Source of the DNA: Polytrichum commune
Lineage: Eukaryota; Streptophyta; Polytrichopsida; Polytrichales; Polytrichaceae
NCBI GenBank assembly: GCA_950295325.1
Contig: OX485803.1
Coordinates: forward strand, 39,261,554-39,325,553
DNA length: 64,000 nucleotides
Reading direction: 5' to 3'
Shown here: positions 24,370-36,310 of the stretch, one piece after another
Layout: every line of letters begins with the position of its first letter
Position numbering within the stretch: position 1 is the first letter of the stretch
Notes under the pieces: model-generated
Databases searched by the model: none
What the model was told of the DNA's origin: nothing
What the model saw: only the letters and a program-made list of their open reading frames with translations
Position numbers and translations under genes: made by a program

Positions 24370-24812
24370 GCTGTGACCATGAAATTGTGAGAGAGCCCCA
24401 AAAATATTGTCCAAAGGCCATCCCAACACACCTCCAAAACCATGTAGTGTGGTCACGGATCCTCAAGTGTAGTGTGAAGTCATATGTGACCAAACCCTCA
24501 ACCAAATGCTATTTCAATGAATTTCTATTCACGTGGGTCCTCACACATGATAAAATAGAATAAACCAACGGTTGTGAGCATTCGGAGTGCCATGGTCTCC
24601 CAGTGGTTCTCTATTAGGCCTACCTCCAAGAGGTGGTTTTCCAAAATAGTCCCAATGACCATGAAACATGATCCATTCGATGCCATGTCCGAACCCATGT
24701 AGACTTTACATCCATCTCACACTCACATACTCCATTGATCCCTCAAGCATAGTGTGAAGCGACCTCGAACCGGCTCCACCTTTTCCACCAACGAGAGTGC
24801 TTGAAGTGGCCC
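24370..24812. mobile_element. Tourist/Harbinger-type element, family L copy 2 (left end damaged)
   Basis: The right end, GAAGTGGCCC followed by TTA at 24813-24815, and the interior match the intact copy at 29468-29984 in inverse orientation. Shared words include TGGTCACGGATCCTCAAGTG and TAGACTTTACATCCATCT. The left tip is lost or diverged. Confidence 0.65.
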
Positions 24813-24815
24813 TTA

Positions 24816-24977
24816 GCGTAAAGCTAGAAAACAACAAACCAACATACAACTCGTCCACACCTAAGCTACCACCACCAAATCCTACGTGGCACATGACGTG
24901 TCACGTGGTGTGCCCGGACCTTTCGTTGGGTGCGATGTATGCTCGTACACTTATTTGGTCCTACCTCACACCCTATG

Positions 24978-25011
<34 letters not shown>

Positions 25012-26557
25012 GTGTTTTACGGTGGGAGTGAAATTGACTCATTCTCTGGCAGCTAGCAGGTGGGTGGGCTTCCTTCCCTTCCTTTCTATCCGGTCTGCGC
25101 CTCCCTTGTGGGAATTTAAAAGGGGCATGAAGGCTGGCCAGGCATTCCAACGATTGCACATGTGTGTGTGTGTGTGAAACACTTAGCTTTTGTCAACATT
25201 GTTGAGGCTTGATGGGGCACCTGAAAGAGAGAGAGAGGGAGAGGGAGAGGGAGGAAGAGTGAAAGAGGGGGGTTAGGATATATAGCTAGGTACGACTACT
25301 GTCCTGTGAGGAGCTAGGTGTACTCGGTGGAGTGGTAAAAACTAACAGCCTGAACCAAATGCTATCTATCCACACTGCCAACGAAGTGACTTTTTCCGCT
25401 TCTTCGTAATAAATAGTATATTATAGTATATAGAAGGATGTATGTGTGCGCGCGCGTGTGTGTGTGTTGTGAGTATAATAAACTAGGCCTGGGTTGACCA
25501 CGAGCGATGGGCTGGTTGGACGGACATCCATCCGTCCGTCCGTCTGTTTGTCCGTCCATCCATGCCCGGGCCTTGAAGCTGATGCATTATTTGCGGTCTT
25601 ACAGAACGGGATAGTCTCTGGCTGACAAGTCGCCACATGACCAAGGTGGTCTAAATAATACGCATCAGCTGATCATGTAAAGCAGGTGAGTGGGGGTGTG
25701 ATTTTGAGGATGCATGCCTAACTCCACACTGGCTACCTTACTTACACGAGTAGCTTTATGAGTTGATTGCTCATGTGGTGTGTGTGTGTGTGTTTGTGTC
25801 TCTGATGATAAGAACCAAATGGATATGGGATTCATGGTGAAATCTTCCATTATTGTGAAGGTGAAAATGTGTCATTTGATTGTTTAAATCCGAGAAACGA
25901 AACGGTTCATTTTTAGATGATTCGACTTTGAAAATGACATTAGAGATCTTGCGTTTATTCGGAGGGATTCCAGTTGGGATGAGAATGGTCTTCAACATGT
26001 TGGGAACATGCCCCTTCATCCAATTCACACGTACGCCACAAACCTCGAGTTTGTAAGAATCAATTGATGTTGTGCATGAATCCATGTTCACGCCGGTATT
26101 TAAGATACGGGCGTAATTTTTCTTTTCTTTTCTTTCGATCGGTCTGTCAGTTAGGATATGTATGCGTGTTTTAAATACCAGACCCGATTGATATCACATG
26201 GCTAAAAGATGTGCGGTGTCTCCATAAACTCGACCATGGAGGAGGTGACAACAAGAAGTTACAATAAATATGATAGCTCTTGCTATTTGAAATTATGCAA
26301 CGCCATAATTGTTTACCGTGCATCTCATTGTTTAACCGACAAAAAAGGTCGAATTAGTTGTTTGGACATTATAGAACATGAACATATTTATTTCATAAAT
26401 AATCGCATCGATCGTAAAGAGTTATAGGAATGTGTAACTCTGAATAATTGGTGACACATTCAGTGAGGTCTATAACCTACAAGTTGTTATTTTGAAGAAG
26501 AAAAATACAACCCCATAAATGACATAAAGGACCCCGGAATAAGTCTAGTGAGATCTG
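24816..26557. other. microsatellite-rich spacer
   Basis: Simple repeats occur at 24974-25012 (ATGT), 25161-25178 (TG), 25224-25250 (GA), 25447-25469 (GC/GT), 25528-25560 (CCGT) and 25777-25796 (GT). At 26410-26450 a fragment (GTGTAACTCTGAATAATTGG) resembles the right part of family D MITEs. No gene is recognised. Confidence 0.4.
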
Positions 26558-26942
26558 CACTAAATATGATATTTAGTGTCATAGGGTATTTTATGTCATT
26601 ATGGTAGTTTTTTTGGATGACACTTCATGTGAATAAGTGGACAATTATACCGTCATGGATGTTGGATGAGAGTCCATCCATTGGCCAAAACCCCACCTTC
26701 TCTTTTCAGCGACGTGTAATGAAATATCGTCATGAATGATTGAAATTTGGATGAAGAATTACTTAGTAGGTGACAATATTTACAAAACTATAAATCTACA
26801 ATCCCCCCCCCCAAATTCACAAGGAATGACAAACAATGTTGGGTTAACGTTTAGTGTTGATAACAATATACCACAGTTTACAATTAGTATTGAGCAAAGA
26901 CGAATTAGAATTGGTGAACTACACTAAACATCATATTTAGTG
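26558..26942. mobile_element. hairpin-ended MITE, family C copy 2
   Basis: Same ends and interior as copy 1 at 544-916. TA follows the right end (26943-26944), while the left flank reads TG, so that side of the duplication has mutated. Each end is a CACTA...TAGTG palindrome. Confidence 0.75.
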
Positions 26943-27408
26943 TAGTTGGACCATGTAAAGGGCTTGTTTTCACCGGAGCCCCTTCATCCTACGATCATGG
27001 GCGAGCTTACATAGATACCGTATCACATCCTTCATCAACACCATTAGTCGTGATACCCACTTGATATTTGCACATAAACCATTGCAGAATTCCATGGCAT
27101 CACTTTCTATATCCTTGACCATTTTACAAAATGCATTTAATACTGTGCCAAGCAAGGTATCCAGTCCCAAGTCCCTCTTTCAACGCCCCGCCCCCACTTG
27201 TACTTGGAAAAATAAATCATTTTAATTTATAAAAAAATGGAATAAATAAACACCCGCACAACACAACACTGGTGAGAATCAGAAGATTTCTCTTCTCAAC
27301 ACAAGACAGCGATCATGGCACGTGGATTCATGGAGCTTAGCATCATGGTGGTTGTTAAGTCGGTCTATTGCCACACACCCAAAAAACAAAAACAAAAAGG
27401 GCTCATTG

Positions 27409-27410
<2 letters not shown>

Positions 27411-27450
<40 letters not shown>

Positions 27451-27478
27451 TCTCTCTCTCTCTCTCCCTCTCTCTCTT
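27411..27478. repeat. CT microsatellite
   Basis: An almost pure run of CT dinucleotides with two CC interruptions. It explains the Ser/Leu and Arg/Glu runs in overlapping open frames. Confidence 0.95.
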
Positions 27479-27672
27479 TTGCCAAGGACATGGTCTGAAT
27501 TTTCTTGGGTCGCAATGGAGTGGGGTTAGGGTTTGGACATACCAAGTCGTCCCCGAATACATGAGGTCACCAGATCACCAATTGTATATCATTTCCTATG
27601 TGTTATTCTCGGCAAACTTGTATTCATAATTTTGGCGCAGACTTACATGCACCTGGAAGTGGACCTCGGAAG

Positions 27673-29225
27673 CAGTGTTCAAGATTGAAGTCTTCAATGC
27701 CCTTCAAACGCGATTTGGCCCTTCAAAATATACCTCTCTCAAAACAGCCCTTCAAAATGCAACCCCAAACTCAAAATGAAAACTTCACTTGACGTCCTCA
27801 AAATTTTTACACCCGTCAACACTGTAGCGCTACAGTGACGAGGAGGTCGCTACAGTGACAACCTCAACACCTAGCAAATGATTCATTCAACATCGATCTG
27901 ACTTGGAATTCAACTTTTTAGGTCTTGCAAAAGATTGGAATCCAACCCTTTCTTTGGTAAGCATTGAGTCAGTGTTGTAGTGTGATGTGATTCAATCAAT
28001 GTGAAATCAGTGCTGATTTGGGTGAGATGGTTATCCCGTGGCTTGGTCATGGAGAGATTGGTATTTTGTATGCCTGCAATTTTAGAAATTTGGGAGGTTG
28101 AAGAACCCACATGGTACAAGGATCTAACTTCTCTTCAGTTCCAATTTTTCATTCACATGCTAGCTGATATATTATCAGAGTTGAATAAGGTCAATCACAA
28201 GTTTCAGTTTGATCTTGTAGATATCACTAGCATAGCTTCTACGATTGATGTAACAATCAGCTTGTTTCGTAGACACTATCTGGGTGTAAGTTTTGGCCTG
28301 ACAACCAAACACCTAGGAAAGTTTCTCCGCGAGGTGGTACCCAATGGGCAGATATTGTATGTTGATAGTTTTGGGTGTGAAAAAATGCATATCTTGCATT
28401 ATGATTCCATGCCCGAGTGTGACGTAGGAGGCTCATTGGAGGCATGTATCATGTTGGGGAGGCAGTATGTGTAGAAGATCATCGATTCACTCAATGATCG
28501 ATTTCCTGACCTGTCCATTTTCAATGCGGCCCGGCTTTTTAGCCCGAAGCACTATCCCGTAGATGAATTGGACAGAGGGACATTAACGGAACAATGGTTG
28601 AACCGGTTGGTGACACATTTCCGTTGGAGCGATGACCTTGTTAATCAATGCAATGCGGAATTGCTAGAATTCGTGGAGATGTTATGTTCCGTTTGTGAAC
28701 GCCGAAGTATGCAAGAAGCTTGGGTTTTTTGTGGCAATGACCGGGAGTTCATGATTAATTGGCCAACTATGATGTCGCTATGGCAAGCCATACTTGTGAT
28801 CCCAACTAGCACTGCTGTTTGTGAGCGTGGTTTTTCAAAGCAAAATTGGGTTAAGAGTGAAAGGAGAACTAGACTCAACCTTGACACACTAGATGCTTTA
28901 ATGAGGGTTAGTCTAAATGGGTTAGGAGTTGAATTCATGGATTGGGATAGTATTTTTGAATCTTGGAAAATTGGCACAAGAACCAACAAGCGTAGGGCAT
29001 TATCACTAGAAGAGGTGGAGTTAGATGGTTGATTCTTAATTCTTCACATTGTATTGGAAGCATGCACCATATAAATCATGCATAAGTTTAATATGAGTTT
29101 TTTATATTTTATTTCTATATTACTGAATTGACGTCTTGAATTTGAACTAGCCCTTCAACCGAAGGGCTCAAATTTTAGAGCCCTTCAAAATGAAACTCAT
29201 ATGAGGGCTTCAATCTTGAACACTG
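27673..29225 (+). mobile_element. hAT element, internally deleted
   Basis: The terminal inverted repeats are CAGTGTTCAAGATTGAAG (18 bp, identical at both ends). The perfect 8-bp direct repeat CTCGGAAG flanks the element (27665-27672 and 29226-29233), diagnostic of hAT. It is 1,553 bp and encodes only the C-terminal part of a hAT transposase. Subterminal regions are rich in CCTTCAAA words. The left subterminal region also holds CTACAGTGACGAGG and CTACAGTGACAACC. The copy at 13272-13664 is a shorter derivative of the same family. Confidence 0.95.
28001..29032 (+). pseudogene. hAT transposase C-terminal half with one internal stop
   Basis: A single frame runs from the region LADILSELNKVNHKFQFDLV (typical of hAT proteins of the KIAA1586/ZNF862 kind) to the stop at 29030-29032. 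It is broken only by TAG at 28472-28474 within ...GRQYV*KIIDSLNDRF. The C-terminal dimerisation domain is well preserved: PTSTAVCERGFSKQN, KSERRTRLNLDTLDALMRV. The N-terminal zinc finger and first catalytic region are absent, removed by the internal deletion of the element. The frame has no ATG near its left edge, so no protein is expected. This part could once have been trans-mobilised by a full-length relative. Confidence 0.9.
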
Positions 29226-29233
29226 CTCGGAAG

Positions 29234-29467
29234 GGCCAAGGGCCATGTGTTTCAAGATATGCAGTTTTTGGAATGCAGCACAACATGGGTGTTTTAAAAA
29301 ACTGGTTATTGTTGTTGTTGCCAAATTTGTCATGTTGAGATTGTCTAAGTTGTAAGCTAGCCCATGGATGGCTTGTGTTCTTTACCGGAGGGCCGGTGGA
29401 CCAGCAAGAGTTTCTCACCCCAATCGAACATATGGATGCCAAAGTAGATTTGTGATACTCCTCATTA
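29234..29467. other. spacer between the hAT and Tourist elements
   Basis: No gene or repeat boundary is recognised. Confidence 0.35.
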
Positions 29468-29984
29468 GGGCCACTTCGCACACGAGGCTGAGAGCCCGTG
29501 ACCGTGACCATTACACTTCAAGCACTCTCATTGGTGGAAGAGGTAGAGGCGGTCCAAGTTCGCGGCACACTACGCTTGAGGGACCAACGGAGTGTATAAG
29601 TGAATGCAAGATGGATGTAAAGTCTACATGGATTCTTACATGACATCGAACGGATCATGTTTCATGGTCACTTGGACTATTTTCAAAACATTAGCTCTTA
29701 GAGGGAGGCTTAACACAAAACCGGGTGACCATGGCATTCCGAACGCTCGCGACCGTTGGTTTATTCTATTTTATCCTATGTGGAGACCATGCGTGAATAG
29801 AAATTCGTTGAAGTAAGTAGCATTTAGTTGAAGGCCCGGTCACATATGGCTTCACACTACACTTGAGGATCCATGACCACACTACATGATTTCAAAAGTG
29901 TCTTGGGACGGCCTTTGGACACCTATCTTTCGGACTCTCACAATCTCATGGTCACGGCTCTTGGCTCGTGTGTGAAAGTGGCCC
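29468..29984. mobile_element. Tourist/Harbinger-type element, family L copy 1
   Basis: The left end GGGCCACTTCGCACACGAG and the right end (CTCGTGTGTGAAAGTGGCCC) are inverted repeats. The trinucleotide TTA flanks both ends (29465-29467 and 29985-29987), the PIF/Harbinger target duplication. The interior is non-coding. Copies lie at 24370-24812 (inverted) and, partial, at 62876-63000. Confidence 0.85.
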
Positions 29985-29987
29985 TTA

Positions 29988-30488
29988 GTCCAAGTTCAAG
30001 TGTCCAAAACATTAAAACTTTCAACGGGATTGTTTCAGTCAGTGCCAACATTGCTGTACTCAGGTCCACCATAGTACCTTTTACCACTTCGACACTAATG
30101 AAACTATTTGTAGTAAAACCAACATTTGGGGATGTTCAAATTTTAAGATATAAAAAAATTAATATGGAGAAATGATTTCCCCCCTTTAAATCTGGGATGG
30201 CCTAATCTAAAACAGACATTATAATAACTGTTTGCCTATAAATAACCAAAGTTGTAAAGGTACTATGGTAGAATACATGGGTACCATTCCTCACTCAAAA
30301 GTTTTCACCTTTTTGCCAAATCTGCACTTAAAGGGAATGCATTGAAACTCAAAGAGTTGTGTGTAGGGTCAAGTAAGTATGGCGGTTTGCTAATGTACCC
30401 CGCCTAGTAGTCTAAGTACTTAGCTACACCTTTGCAAAAATTTGTGACACCTAGCATGGAGAGGTTGAAAACGCCTAGAAACATTGTA
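29988..30488. other. spacer
   Basis: No gene or repeat boundary is recognised between the Tourist element and the Tigger/pogo copy. Confidence 0.35.
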
Positions 30489-32435
30489 CAGTCTAATCCG
30501 GATTATATGACATATTTTCCCGTTTGACCCAACTTTCTACACTTAATTGACCTCAATATTACAACTATGACGTTCGTAATATTACATTTTTTAGGCTTGA
30601 TTTATCATATAGTAGAGGTGATTAATGTGCACATGCAGTGGGACCCATAGTGGGGCTCGTTGTTTAAAATCTTGGTTTCATAACAAACGTTGCACTTTTG
30701 AGTCATAGGGTTTGGGTGAAGGTTGAAGGGTTTAGGGAATTGTTGAATATGTTGACTGGAATTGTTGATTTCTCTTCTTGATTCGAATTTTTTCCTCACA
30801 CCTGAATCTCGCATCTCTTTGGATTGGAAACTTTAGTCTTTGCTGACTTATAATTTTGGATTTGTCAACGCCACTCTTCAATTTCTTGGGCTCCAGAGGT
30901 GTTGGCAATCTTGAGTGGTGGATGCTCTTCATTTTGGGTATAATTCTAACAATTTCAATGTTGATGACCATGTCTACACACAAACAACTTGTGCACAATT
31001 TGGTAAGCACTAACCTTCTCCGCATTGGTTATGGCACCGGAAGATGTTTACAATGTGGATGAGACTCGTTTATTTTATCAAACCCAATCAAACAAGACAC
31101 TAGCACAAGGAAAACTTCGTGGCCGCAAATTTTCATAAAGACCGTCTCACTCTTGCTCTTGTTGTAAATACAACGTGCATGGACAAGTTGAAACTTGTGA
31201 TTATTTACGATTCTCGATGCCCAAGAAAGATGGTTGCCAATAGATTATGTGTGGTGGTTTGCAAACCAACCGCCTTTGATGACATCATGTGTATTTGAGA
31301 GTTGGATGATGAGCCTTGATGTACATTTCAAATCTCAAGAGCGGAAGGTACTTTCAACTATGGACAATTATTCTACACATTCCCTAAGCATGTTGGTAGG
31401 GGTGATCATCTCATTTTTCAACCTTGCAGTTGAGCAATATTGCTATTGCTTTCTTATCACCTGATGTTACAAGTGTGGTACAAGCCTTGGACTAGGGAAT
31501 AATTGCTTCATTTAGTTCAATATAAGAAGAGGCTTATGGATTGGGTTCTCTCTCGGCTTGATTATTCTACTACTCGTCATGACTTGAGGAAAACAAATGC
31601 CTAATGTAATGCAAGATGTTATGTAGTGCTCTTGAATGTGGAGAGAGATGAATCCCCGAACCCTATGAAACGAATGGAGATGTCCAAGATTTTACTTGCA
31701 GACTGGAGTGCCAATTTTGCCATGGATGATGAATGTGAGAAATCAAGAATGAAAGAAGTAGCAAATGAATTGGCAAGTCCTCTTTCCTCTTTGAATCTTG
31801 GAAATGAAGAAATGCCTATTGAAGAATATGTGCAATTGGTAGGAGAATGAATTGTTGATGCACAATACAACAAGGTTGAGTTGGTGGCTTTGGCATGGGG
31901 TAAAGAAATCCATTCAGGTTTGGAGTTGAATGAAAAGCCAATGGAGGGGAATGATGTGGATGACCAACCAACACCAATAGTCAAGCTCGCTCAAGCCCAT
32001 GAATATGCCCGGTTACTATTAGATTTAATTTTGTAGTGGAGAGCCCTTTGAAGTTTTCAATTGTAGATGTGACGAACGTGTAATCTTTAATGGATGATTG
32101 AACAAGATGTCAGTTTCCAACATCAACAAACATTCACCAAAGACAACATCTTCTTACTTTCGCAGTGTGATACATGGTGAAGACATCATCATGGGATTTT
32201 TTATGTTGTTTTTACTCCACACTACATGACATTGTGAGCATAATTATTCAATCAAAAACCATTCTTTCATACGTATGTATCTTCATCATGTATACAAACA
32301 TTCATTTCGCATTAAATTAGGCCATTTTCTTGAAAAACCTCAACAATGCGGCATTTGAGGCCAAAAAGTCACACTATGCAAAATACGACACTTTCTTACG
32401 CAACCAAATGTGTCATATTAAAAAGGGAAGAACCA
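30489..32435 (+). mobile_element. Tigger/pogo-like transposon, family B copy 1
   Basis: The left end, CAGTCTAATCCGGATTATAT after TA at 30487-30488, and the right end (ATATTAAAAAGGGAAGAACCA before TA at 32436-32437) form an imperfect inverted repeat sharing the ATATGACA core. The shared left and right sequence with 36311-37712 supports these limits to within a few bases. It carries a decayed DDE transposase. Confidence 0.75.
31020..32190 (+). pseudogene. Tigger/pogo-type transposase relic, family B
   Basis: Across several frames the plus strand reads APEDVYNVDETRLFYQ (first Asp), RLTLALVVNTTCMDKLKLVI, YDSRCPR, then VWWFANQPPLMTSCVFESWM, RKVLSTMDNYSTHS (second Asp) and SVVQALD (third Asp) directly followed by TAG. 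The C-terminal tail at 31626-32190 includes SLNLGNEEMPIEEYVQLVGE, GNDVDDQPTPIVKL and a last block NKHSPKTTSSYFRS. Many stops and frameshifts make it non-functional. The tail organisation is the same as in family A, so the two families are related. Confidence 0.8.
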
Positions 32436-32437
32436 TA

Positions 32438-33108
32438 CACCCATTGGTTCTTACCTTTAGTCAAACTGACCCCTAATTTGGGACCGGACCCCATGATTTA
32501 CTCTAGTGGGACCCAAATGAAATGAAATAACAAAGCATATATAGAAGAAATTTGGGAAGAGAGCGGCAAGTGTGGGGGCAAAGCCCATTTTTTTTTCCTA
32601 TTACACTCCCCTTCCTTTGTGGTAGGTGTTGTGAAATCCACTACACCCCAATCACCAAACCGCATGTCGTACGGCGCTCAAGTTACACAACACTATGTAG
32701 TGAATAATTTGTTCCATGTTGTACAATAATAAAGCGCATTTGGCCACCCGCCTACACCTAAGATCCTTTCCGAATAAAATTGCATGGCCCACCTACTAAC
32801 GTAGGCTCTAGACCTAATCCCCTTTTTTGTCCCGTAGGCGACTTACAAGCGAGACTACTAGACCGACGGACGGCCGGGCCCTTATCCACATCGCCACGAC
32901 ACAATAATGTTTCCCCTCTTTCGCTCTTTCTCTCACTTTCCCCTTCTCCTTTACTTCCCGAGGGCCACTCGGGCGGGCGGCCGATCAAAGAGCCTCTTCT
33001 TCACTTCACTTCACTCCGCTCCCGCCGTAAGTAAAGAACCTCGTTGTCGTTCTTCGATTGAGCGCGAGCTTCTAATCTCACTACTTGGAAGGGAAAGCTA
33101 GCTAGCTA
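32438..33108. other. spacer, no gene recognised
   Basis: Short overlapping open frames at 32758-33101 show no domain. A TTCACTTCACT-type run lies near 32999-33015. Confidence 0.35.
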
Positions 33109-33445
33109 CACAAAATATGATATTTAGTGTTAGATACACTAAATACGAACACTACACTAAATATCACTAACCCTATGAAAGTAAGTAACATTAAATGTAA
33201 ACTCAAACACTAAATATCATCTATGGTAATATGTGAAAATTACATGCACGAATTTAGTGTTTAGTAGGAAAGAGGTGGCAACAAGGAAGGCGATTGACTG
33301 TTTCTAAGAAAGAGGTGGCACCAAGGAAAGCGGCGACGGTGCATTTTTGTCTAACACTAATTATCAAAGAATTGAAAATTAGTGTTGAACATAATAGGGT
33401 GGTAAAACACTAAACCTAATCAAACACTAAATATCATATTTGGTG
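33109..33445. mobile_element. hairpin-ended MITE, family C-like with different interior
   Basis: The left end CACAAAATATGATATTTAGTG-like hairpin and the right end (CACTAAATATC...TGGTG) are inverted, with TA on both sides (33107-33108 and 33446-33447). The interior is unrelated to family C and contains a diverged direct duplication of AAGAAAGAGGTGGCA. So the same tips cap a different body. Confidence 0.65.
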
Positions 33446-33683
33446 TAGCTATGATCGATAATTTCATTGGAGTTCGCTTCCCATGCGAGGAGCAAGAGGA
33501 GCTTCATCAAAGTGACCGCAAAAGATGCGGAATGTGATGGGAATCAAGTGGATAATGTTGAATGGTATCCCCGAATTTGGGTTATGCCTAAACCCAAGGA
33601 GGGAGGGAGGCGGGCTTGACGAGGAACGTGGGAGACCAAACGGCCTAGATGCCCACGACCATTAAACTTTGTGATTATATATC

Positions 33684-33895
33684 CACTAACTCGTTATCCT
33701 CCCAAGTAGTGTGTCTTTACTATTCAGAGTTACGCAGTGGTGTAACTATTGAATGAGAATGAGAATGTGATACTTTCCCAAGAATAGTCGTTCATGTTCT
33801 ATAAACTCAGAACAATATATTGAACTTTCGTACTCCCGAGGAAGATGTTTTGGCACTCTGATTAGTAACCCACACTAATTGGGGGTTAATCGGTG
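33684..33895. mobile_element. hairpin-ended MITE, family D copy 1
   Basis: The left side reads CACTAAC...AAGTAGTG then TACTATTCAGAGTTACG. The right side reads TGATTAGTAACCCACACTAATT...CGGTGTA. This is the family D plan (CACTA hairpin, then ATTCGGAGTTAC-type block), but this copy is diverged. TA follows the right end. Confidence 0.5.
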
Positions 33896-33897
33896 TA

Positions 33898-34535
33898 GAT
33901 CACATTCATCCCAGTCCACTTTACACTAACTTAAAGTGACCGATTCAATTACCCCGATGAGCTTGGGTTTTTGGGGGGGGGGGGGGGGGGTTTGGCCTTT
34001 TGTACATAAGTGGGGTCCATAGATTTGTGGTGTTGACGAGTACCTGTGATTTTCAGAGGTTGGAACACCTTGTCCAATACTTTAATACTGAAGCTCATTA
34101 CTAAAGTAAACGTTTGATTTAGTTTGGCTCACACTTTGATCATTAACCCACATTTAGTTGCCTTGCAATCACTGGGTGGCAATTAGAGAAGGTGGGGGAC
34201 ATGACGCTTGGTGTTATTTGAGGAGTCATAAAAACCACTCCAATTAACATGTCACATCAATTTCACTGCCATGCTAAATCGTATATTTAGGGTGTTTAAA
34301 GCAATTCACTTCTTTAAAAAAAAAAAAATAGCAAACATGGTTAAACATTCCAACATTGTCGAGACTCGCTCCTATAACTATACACGAATGACAAGAAACA
34401 AAGAAGCAACATAAGTAGAGTAGTTGTCGATGGGAGGAAAACAACGTATTCATGTGACGAAAGAAATTTCAGTTGTTAGCGAAATAATGTAGAATTGAGC
34501 ATTGTTGTTGGTACCAATGAGACTCACTCCAAGCC
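33898..34535. other. spacer
   Basis: A run of G lies at 33973-33990 and an A run near 34317-34330. No gene is recognised. Confidence 0.35.
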
Positions 34536-34666
34536 GCCCCATGCTAGATCAAATCTGCATTCGGCTACGCCCCATGCTAGATCAAATCTGCATTCGGCTA
34601 CGCCCCATGCTAGATCAAATCTGCATTCGGCTACGCCCCATGCTAGATCAAATCTGCATTCGGCTA
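34536..34666. repeat. 33-bp terminal tandem amplification, four units
   Basis: The 33-bp tip of the MULE-type inverted repeat (GCCCCATGCTAGATCAAATC plus 13 more bases) occurs four times in a row with no visible differences. Only the left end of the element is amplified, and the other arm has one copy. Confidence 0.95.
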
Positions 34667-34990
34667 CGCCCCGCCCCTCCCACGCCTCCTTCACTGCCCG
34701 GTCTTCCTGCCCACACTTGTATGAAAACTCTTTCTCGTTGGGAACCAATGTGACAGTACCTGGTCACTTCAGCCATTAAGCTCCTTTGGCATGTGAAGGA
34801 GCTCCATCAATTAACTTGGGAATAATGAAAGCGATGTCAACTTGAACATTTGTAATTATAACCGACTATTGTCACATTGGTTCCCAATGAGGAAGAGTTC
34901 CCACGTAGGTGTAGGCAGAAAGGCCAGGCAGTGAAGGAGCCCTAAGAGGGGCAGGCCCCAACCGAACACACATGTGATCTAGCCCGGGGC
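34536..34990. mobile_element. MULE-type fold-back MITE, family H copy 2
   Basis: The element starts GCCCCATGCTAGATC and ends with the inverse of GCCCCGGGCTAGATCAC. It is flanked by CTCCAAGCC (34527-34535) and CTCCAAACC (34991-34999), a 9-bp duplication with one change. The arms match copy 1 at 17418-17766. The left tip has been amplified in tandem (see 34536-34666). Confidence 0.85.
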
Positions 34991-34999
34991 CTCCAAACC

Positions 35000-35935
35000 A
35001 AGGATCCATGTCTTGGTTTGGAAATGGGTCCCACAAAAATCACTTACAACAGTAAACACATTCAACGAAATTATAGCAATATCTCTTTCATAGCCGATTT
35101 GATTGACGTCCCGAAGTTAGTATTAGAAACTCCAAATTAGTTCAAAAAAGGGACTCGATTGAAAAGCTTCAGCCACAAACACATGGAGGAGGAGGTACTT
35201 AATTAGTAGACCTCTTTACCTTGGTAATAAAGATGGATGTGGCCCGGCTTCAGTCAAAGACAAGAGACATCAAGCCCTGGCCCGCTTTCCAAGTGCGTGC
35301 CTTGCATGGTAGAAATGATAGAATATTCCACCAGTGCCAAGAAGCTCAGTGACTCACTTGTGGCTACAAAAGAGAATAAAGAAACAATGTGTGTAAGTGA
35401 TTAACGTAGTGTGGTGGGCAATAAGAAACACCCAAGCATGCAGTAGAGTAATAATGCCTTGTTGTTGTTTGAGAATATTCCCCGAGTTCCGGCGTTTGGG
35501 AACATTTACTGAGCGTTGTGGTTCCATCATGTGGGCCATGAGAATATAACCATGGGATGACTCACTATTCAGACCGAGCCCCTGGTATCCCATGGTTACA
35601 TTTGCAGGGTCCACAACGCGCACGCACAACATTGAGTAATGTTTTGTCAATGTGGCGCGTTGTTATGTTTATGATTATTGGGATTATTGATGTTCAGATG
35701 CGTCATGCTCCCTCCTGGGAGCGCCCCTGCTGCCCAATGTCAAGGAAGGTTTTTAGGCATAATTGGGTGAGATCCAAGTGTTCCAAATCCAACTATTGTA
35801 GTTGCATGCTCACATCTCTCAGTATTTTCCTTGATCATTTATATTCTTCAAATACATGTAAATGATCGGTAATTTCCCTGAAGTCTTCGGTTGTAACCGA
35901 TTACTTCTCAAACTCACTTGGTTCACATGTAACTA
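35000..35935. other. spacer
   Basis: A stretch at 35205-35285 (AGACCTCTTTACCTTGGTAATA) resembles the right side of family K elements. A stretch at 35330-35395 belongs to the dispersed repeat described at 40765-40950. No gene is recognised. Confidence 0.35.
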
Positions 35936-36167
35936 CACTAAAAATGATGTCTAGTGTCATTTACTAATTGGGAACTATGCAATGTTGTATCTTTCTACTA
36001 TTGATGTATTTTTTTTACCTAGTGAAGTTGTTGATGTTTTATGATGTCCAAACAACTAATCTAACGTTTGTTGGTAAAAAATTACATCAATAGTAACAAG
36101 ACACAACATTGCATACTTCCCGCATACTTCCCGCAAAAGTAAGGGACACTATATGTCATACTTAGTG
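35936..36167. mobile_element. hairpin-ended MITE with a third interior
   Basis: The ends CACTAAAAATGATGTCTAGTG and ...GACACTATATGTCATACTTAGTG are inverted and palindromic, with TA on both sides (35934-35935 and 36168-36169). The interior is a further imperfect fold-back around 36060 and is unrelated to families C and D. Confidence 0.65.
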
Positions 36168-36310
36168 TAGCGGTCGGTTCCTCCGGTTGTGGCCACCTGC
36201 CCGTGGAGAAATGAAAAAAATAGTCCACCAAAAGCCAAGATTCAGTGACACACGAGTTCCAAGTTCCTGTAGCTAGAAGAGAGAAGAATAAAGAATTATG
36301 GGAGGAGGTA

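Noticed and set aside
33973-33990. Homopolymer G or C runs (also 6151, 38876, 41776, 49056, 57787) as functional signals
   Set aside because: They have no shared context and may partly be sequencing or assembly length errors.
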